From contig BTRK01000005.1 in the NCBI GenBank assembly GCA_036245805.1, forward strand, positions 3,100,001-3,164,000: a stretch of DNA of 64,000 nucleotides, written 5' to 3'. How positions within the stretch are numbered: position 1 is the stretch's first letter; each line of letters starts with the position of its first letter. The position numbers were made by a program, and so were the translations under genes. The notes beneath the pieces were generated by a model, which was not told the DNA's origin, made no database searches, and worked only from the letters and a program-made list of their open reading frames with translations. This DNA is from Pristionchus mayeri (Eukaryota; Nematoda; Chromadorea; Rhabditida; Neodiplogasteridae). Shown here one piece after another: positions 61,194-64,000 of this stretch.

Positions 61194-63302
61194 TCATCTC
61201 GTTGTCGGAATCGTTTTCACTGCGAGATCCGTCGACTTTTGAAGCCTAATTTTGGCGGAGAATCGACCGAAAAGAAGCAATCTGATTCTTCTTGAAAAGT
61301 AGATGAGAATGAGCGGAGGGGTATAGGTTGCTATGCCATTCGTTGCCACGAACTGGGAATGTGTATGTATTAGTTTTTTTATTAGTAATTTCACGTGGAT
61401 TAACATCAAGTATATCAAGTCGGAACACTTGCCTTAATTGCGAGGGTATGCGGAATAATGAATGCGAGGTTCTTACCGTCGGCCAAAGGATGGTTTCGAA
61501 TACCCTTCGGTCGATCGCTCCGTTTTGGGAGTAGATCACGATCAGCGACTGCAAGTGTTTGAGAAAACCAAAATAACAATGCTGAAAAAGGAATACTGAA
61601 TTTTGAAAGTAGTTTTTACATCTTGGAATGCCAAGAGCTGGAAAACACGAAAAACACAAAAAACAACTATATTTGAACAGAATGTGAGAATGCCAGAGCA
61701 AACAAAATCTCAGAAAATGTACGATGCAAAATGATTCACTTGCTGGGCAGCCTTGAGAATGTGGCTGAGACTACTTACTGCCACTACTATGAATAAGTTC
61801 CTCTGCTGACGGAGAGTGGACGATGATGGCTTTGACTGCAATAAATTTTATTTTTTACAAAGATACTTTACATTAATAAATACAATAATTCTACGCCGAA
61901 TAGAATACCACAAGTCCATTCTGCAATTCGGAGAGTTTTCTACTTGACATATATGTGAGCACTACGCTGACGATGACGTACACACCGGTGAGTCCGTTAC
62001 TGATGAATTTCTGGATCTAAATGCGTTGATCTTAGTTTGCCCTCTAAATCTGAGAATGTGCTCGAGTCGTATAATGGACGGTTCAGGGTTCATTGTGTCG
62101 ACTGAGTAGAAACATATGAGATCGAAAGGTCACTTCTGGCATCGAGCGTGCTTTCACAGAGCTCGATGGTTTTTCGATTTGCTATTTGAATGTGCTCTCT
62201 CGAGCATCAAAGATTGGCGCTGATTTTTTTTTGTATTGAGCGTGCATCTCAAAAGATCGGATTGGAAAGGCAATTGTTCATTCGCGCTTTGGTGTAAAGT
62301 TATCCTGGATTAGCATCAAAATTCCTGCATATAAAAACAAGTGCTTATTTTCGCTGAAATTTATTCCTACTCGAACGCACTCCCATATTTGATGTTTCAA
62401 AGATGGGCTATACTCACAATTAGACCTTGACCAGCAGCTTTGTATGTTATTGCACCATTAACGACCGTTTGCTCGGCATGTCCAAGCAAGTAGCATACAC
62501 CGGTAATGATGAAGGGAATGATGAGCTGAAGGGCAATCAGGCCTCGAACCAGAGGAACAGGCCAAATCTGAGCATATCATTAGGAAAAATGAGTTGTGCG
62601 GCTCTCCCTTTATATAACACTCAAATGTTGGCTCAGTACTTATTGAGGAAAATTCTCCCACCCCACTCCGTAAAGTTCGCAATTAAAAAAAAAATACATA
62701 AAACGTACTTTCTCGCTAAGAGCCAGTTGCCGAAGAACGAAATATCGATGCAGTGCTATGAGTAATTTCCCGAAAATTGCACCCATCATGACGCTCTGAT
62801 TGACTGCCTGACAAGGTCGTTGAAAACACAAAAATAAGGGTATCTTGACGCTATCTAATACGAAGCATTGTTCTCGACACTTAAAAAAATTAAGATTAAA
62901 GGTTAAATATGAATACCAGAAGAATATTTTTCATCCAAGTGAAATTCGCGGGCCAATTCACGCGATTATTGAGAATGTGAGTAAGTATTGTGCAGACGCC
63001 ACAAAGTCCTCAAATTTGATTTGAATTAATACTTCCAATAATTAACAAAAAAAAATATAACGCTCGATAATCATTTGTATATTGATTGCACCATACGGGG
63101 GAGGATTGGTTCGATCTCGATCCTGTTTATCTGTACAAAAGGGGGGCCGATATGGTCTTTAAAATAACGCACCAGTAATTATGAAGAAGGAGAAGAAAGG
63201 CGTGCGTAGATGCACATCTTTAGTCAGTGACAACAAGCACATGAAATAGCAAAACAAGGGAGCAAGTATAAAGTCGGGTATGTAGATAAGCACCCAGGAC
63301 AT
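61194..63302 (-). CDS. 7TM chemoreceptor, Srv-like, short form
   Basis: Eight exons: 63173-63302, 62917-63008, 62709-62807, 62418-62567, 61912-62010, 61779-61835, 61477-61548 and 61194-61352; 285 residues, no in-frame stop. TM1 'WVLIYIPDFILAPLFCYFMC', loop 'HLRTPFFSFF', TM2 'VCTILTHIL', TM3 ending 'GKLLIALHRYFVLR' (position of the DRY-like motif), 'EKIWPVPLVRGLI' leading to TM4, TM5 'TGVYVIVSVVLTY', TM6 'RNLFIVVASLIVIY', and TM7 'TYTPPLILIYFSRRIRLLLFG' with a basic tail. The IW after TM3 and P..LI.FS.RIR in TM7 suggest Srv or a neighbour in the Srg superfamily. The start is set by an acceptor (gtctcctcag) two bases before ATG; an upstream in-frame ATG at 63422 would lie in the outron. Confidence 0.78.
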
Positions 63303-63723
63303 CTCTGAGGAGACTATGCATGAACTAGTAATACTACTCGTGCGTGTCGAAAGTGTGAGCACCTGATCTTGGTGAATGCAATATGTGTTAGGCAAAAACA
63401 CATTTGAACAAAGCATGCTCAAACTCTATTGTATTCTTTTGATCAGACTAGTCAAGCATTATGAGCGCCCTATAAGCGATCAAACCATCACGTGAATCAA
63501 GCATAAAGGAAGTGATAAGGCGAAACTACGGAGAGATTGAAAGTGTGAGGATTGTGTTGCAGCTTTGCTTATTATATTCGTCGAGCTCAACACATTCTAA
63601 GAAAATGTGTAATAACAAAATGATTTTGAACTCTATTCTTCTTTAATCATCCAACTCGTGCATCTTTATATCCCGAATTGAGCAAAGGGCATGTTCAGTC
63701 ACGAGTCTGACTGCATTCTCACG

Positions 63724-64000
63724 GCACTAGTTGGAATCAGAACTATGACGTCATGCCGACTTTGATGTATCAAAGGCGGTGTGACGTCATAGTTCGCATT
63801 AGACCTAGTGTCATTGTCACTAAAGGCGTGCGGCCTGCTTCTTCATAAGTGAAGCACTAGGTCGGATGAGAACTATGACGTCATGTCGCCTTTGATGTAT
63901 TAAAGGCGATATCACGCCATAGTTCGCATACGACCTAGTGCCACTAAAGGCGTGCAGCCTGTTTCTTCATTCTTGAGGCACTAGGTCGGATGAGCACCGT
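63724..64000. repeat. Tandem CRE-hairpin MITEs, running off the window
   Basis: Hairpins at 63724-63810 and 63854-63941 and the start of a third at 63978: each begins GCACTAG, then (in the first two) agaactatgacgtcatg, and closes with catagttcgca and ctagtgc-like sequence. The linkers (cactaaaggcgtgc.gcctg.ttcttcat) are also alike, giving a tandem unit of about 124-130 bp. The array continues past the window end. Confidence 0.85.

Noticed and set aside
63303..63422. Longer N-terminus for the Srv-like receptor from the ATG at 63422
   Set aside because: An acceptor sits two bases before the ATG at 63302, and the extra 40 residues do not resemble a receptor N-terminus.

Overview
The window is nematode nuclear DNA. 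Nearly every gene is cut into short exons (about 40-210 bp) with small GT-AG introns, five start codons sit a few bases behind an AG that looks like a spliced-leader acceptor, and most of the recognisable genes are serpentine (7TM) chemoreceptors of nematode-specific types. Very many small introns plus GC-AG introns with GCGAGT donors would suit a diplogastrid such as Pristionchus, but the species is an inference.

Layout. 1-1.04 kb: intergenic with a decayed repeat. 1.04-7.03 kb: a 173-bp satellite with higher-order structure. 7-28.5 kb: a tandemly triplicated unit, minus strand, holding three Sra/Sre-type receptors. The outer two (8095-12048 and 24789-28495) each have ten exons with matching phases. 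The middle copy (17329-19465) lost exons 2-6 and is a pseudogene. The spacers hold a nested TIR transposon (21962-23752) and share an upstream GGGGCAGGGCCT motif. 32.5-33.2 kb: a small secreted Cys-rich/EF-hand protein on the plus strand. 35.2-40.0 kb: mobile elements only (CR1/jockey-like LINE relic, hairpin MITE, mariner-TIR element, GATC-rich foldback). 41.2-43.5 kb: an apparently intact Str-type receptor, plus strand. 45.9-48.3 kb: a histidine acid phosphatase, minus strand, ten exons, with two apparent single-base frameshifts and a stop codon that falls inside the neighbouring foldback element. It lies between two foldbacks of about 1.7 kb (44163-45878 and 48449-50163). 50.2-53.7 kb: a second Str-type receptor, minus strand, broken by a mariner-TIR insertion in exon 2 and by splice-site and frame lesions. 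56.6-57.1 kb: an 82-residue secreted protein. 57.4-60.7 kb: two related small one-TM protein genes separated by a complete-length but dead mariner (58391-59640). 61.2-63.3 kb: an intact short 7TM receptor (Srv-like), minus strand. 63.7-64 kb: a tandem of CRE-containing hairpins running off the window.

Functionally this reads as a chemosensory gene neighbourhood: receptors of three structural types, some alive and some dead, with an acid phosphatase and small secreted/membrane proteins between them, in DNA heavily shaped by Tc1/mariner-type elements and foldbacks. Exon models were built by hand from splice signals, paralogue comparison and reading frame; no database search was possible, so family names are by motif recognition. 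I found no convincing wholly new system. The most unusual points are the satellite's nested periodicity, the repeated GCGAGT donors, and the phosphatase whose 3' end runs into a foldback.
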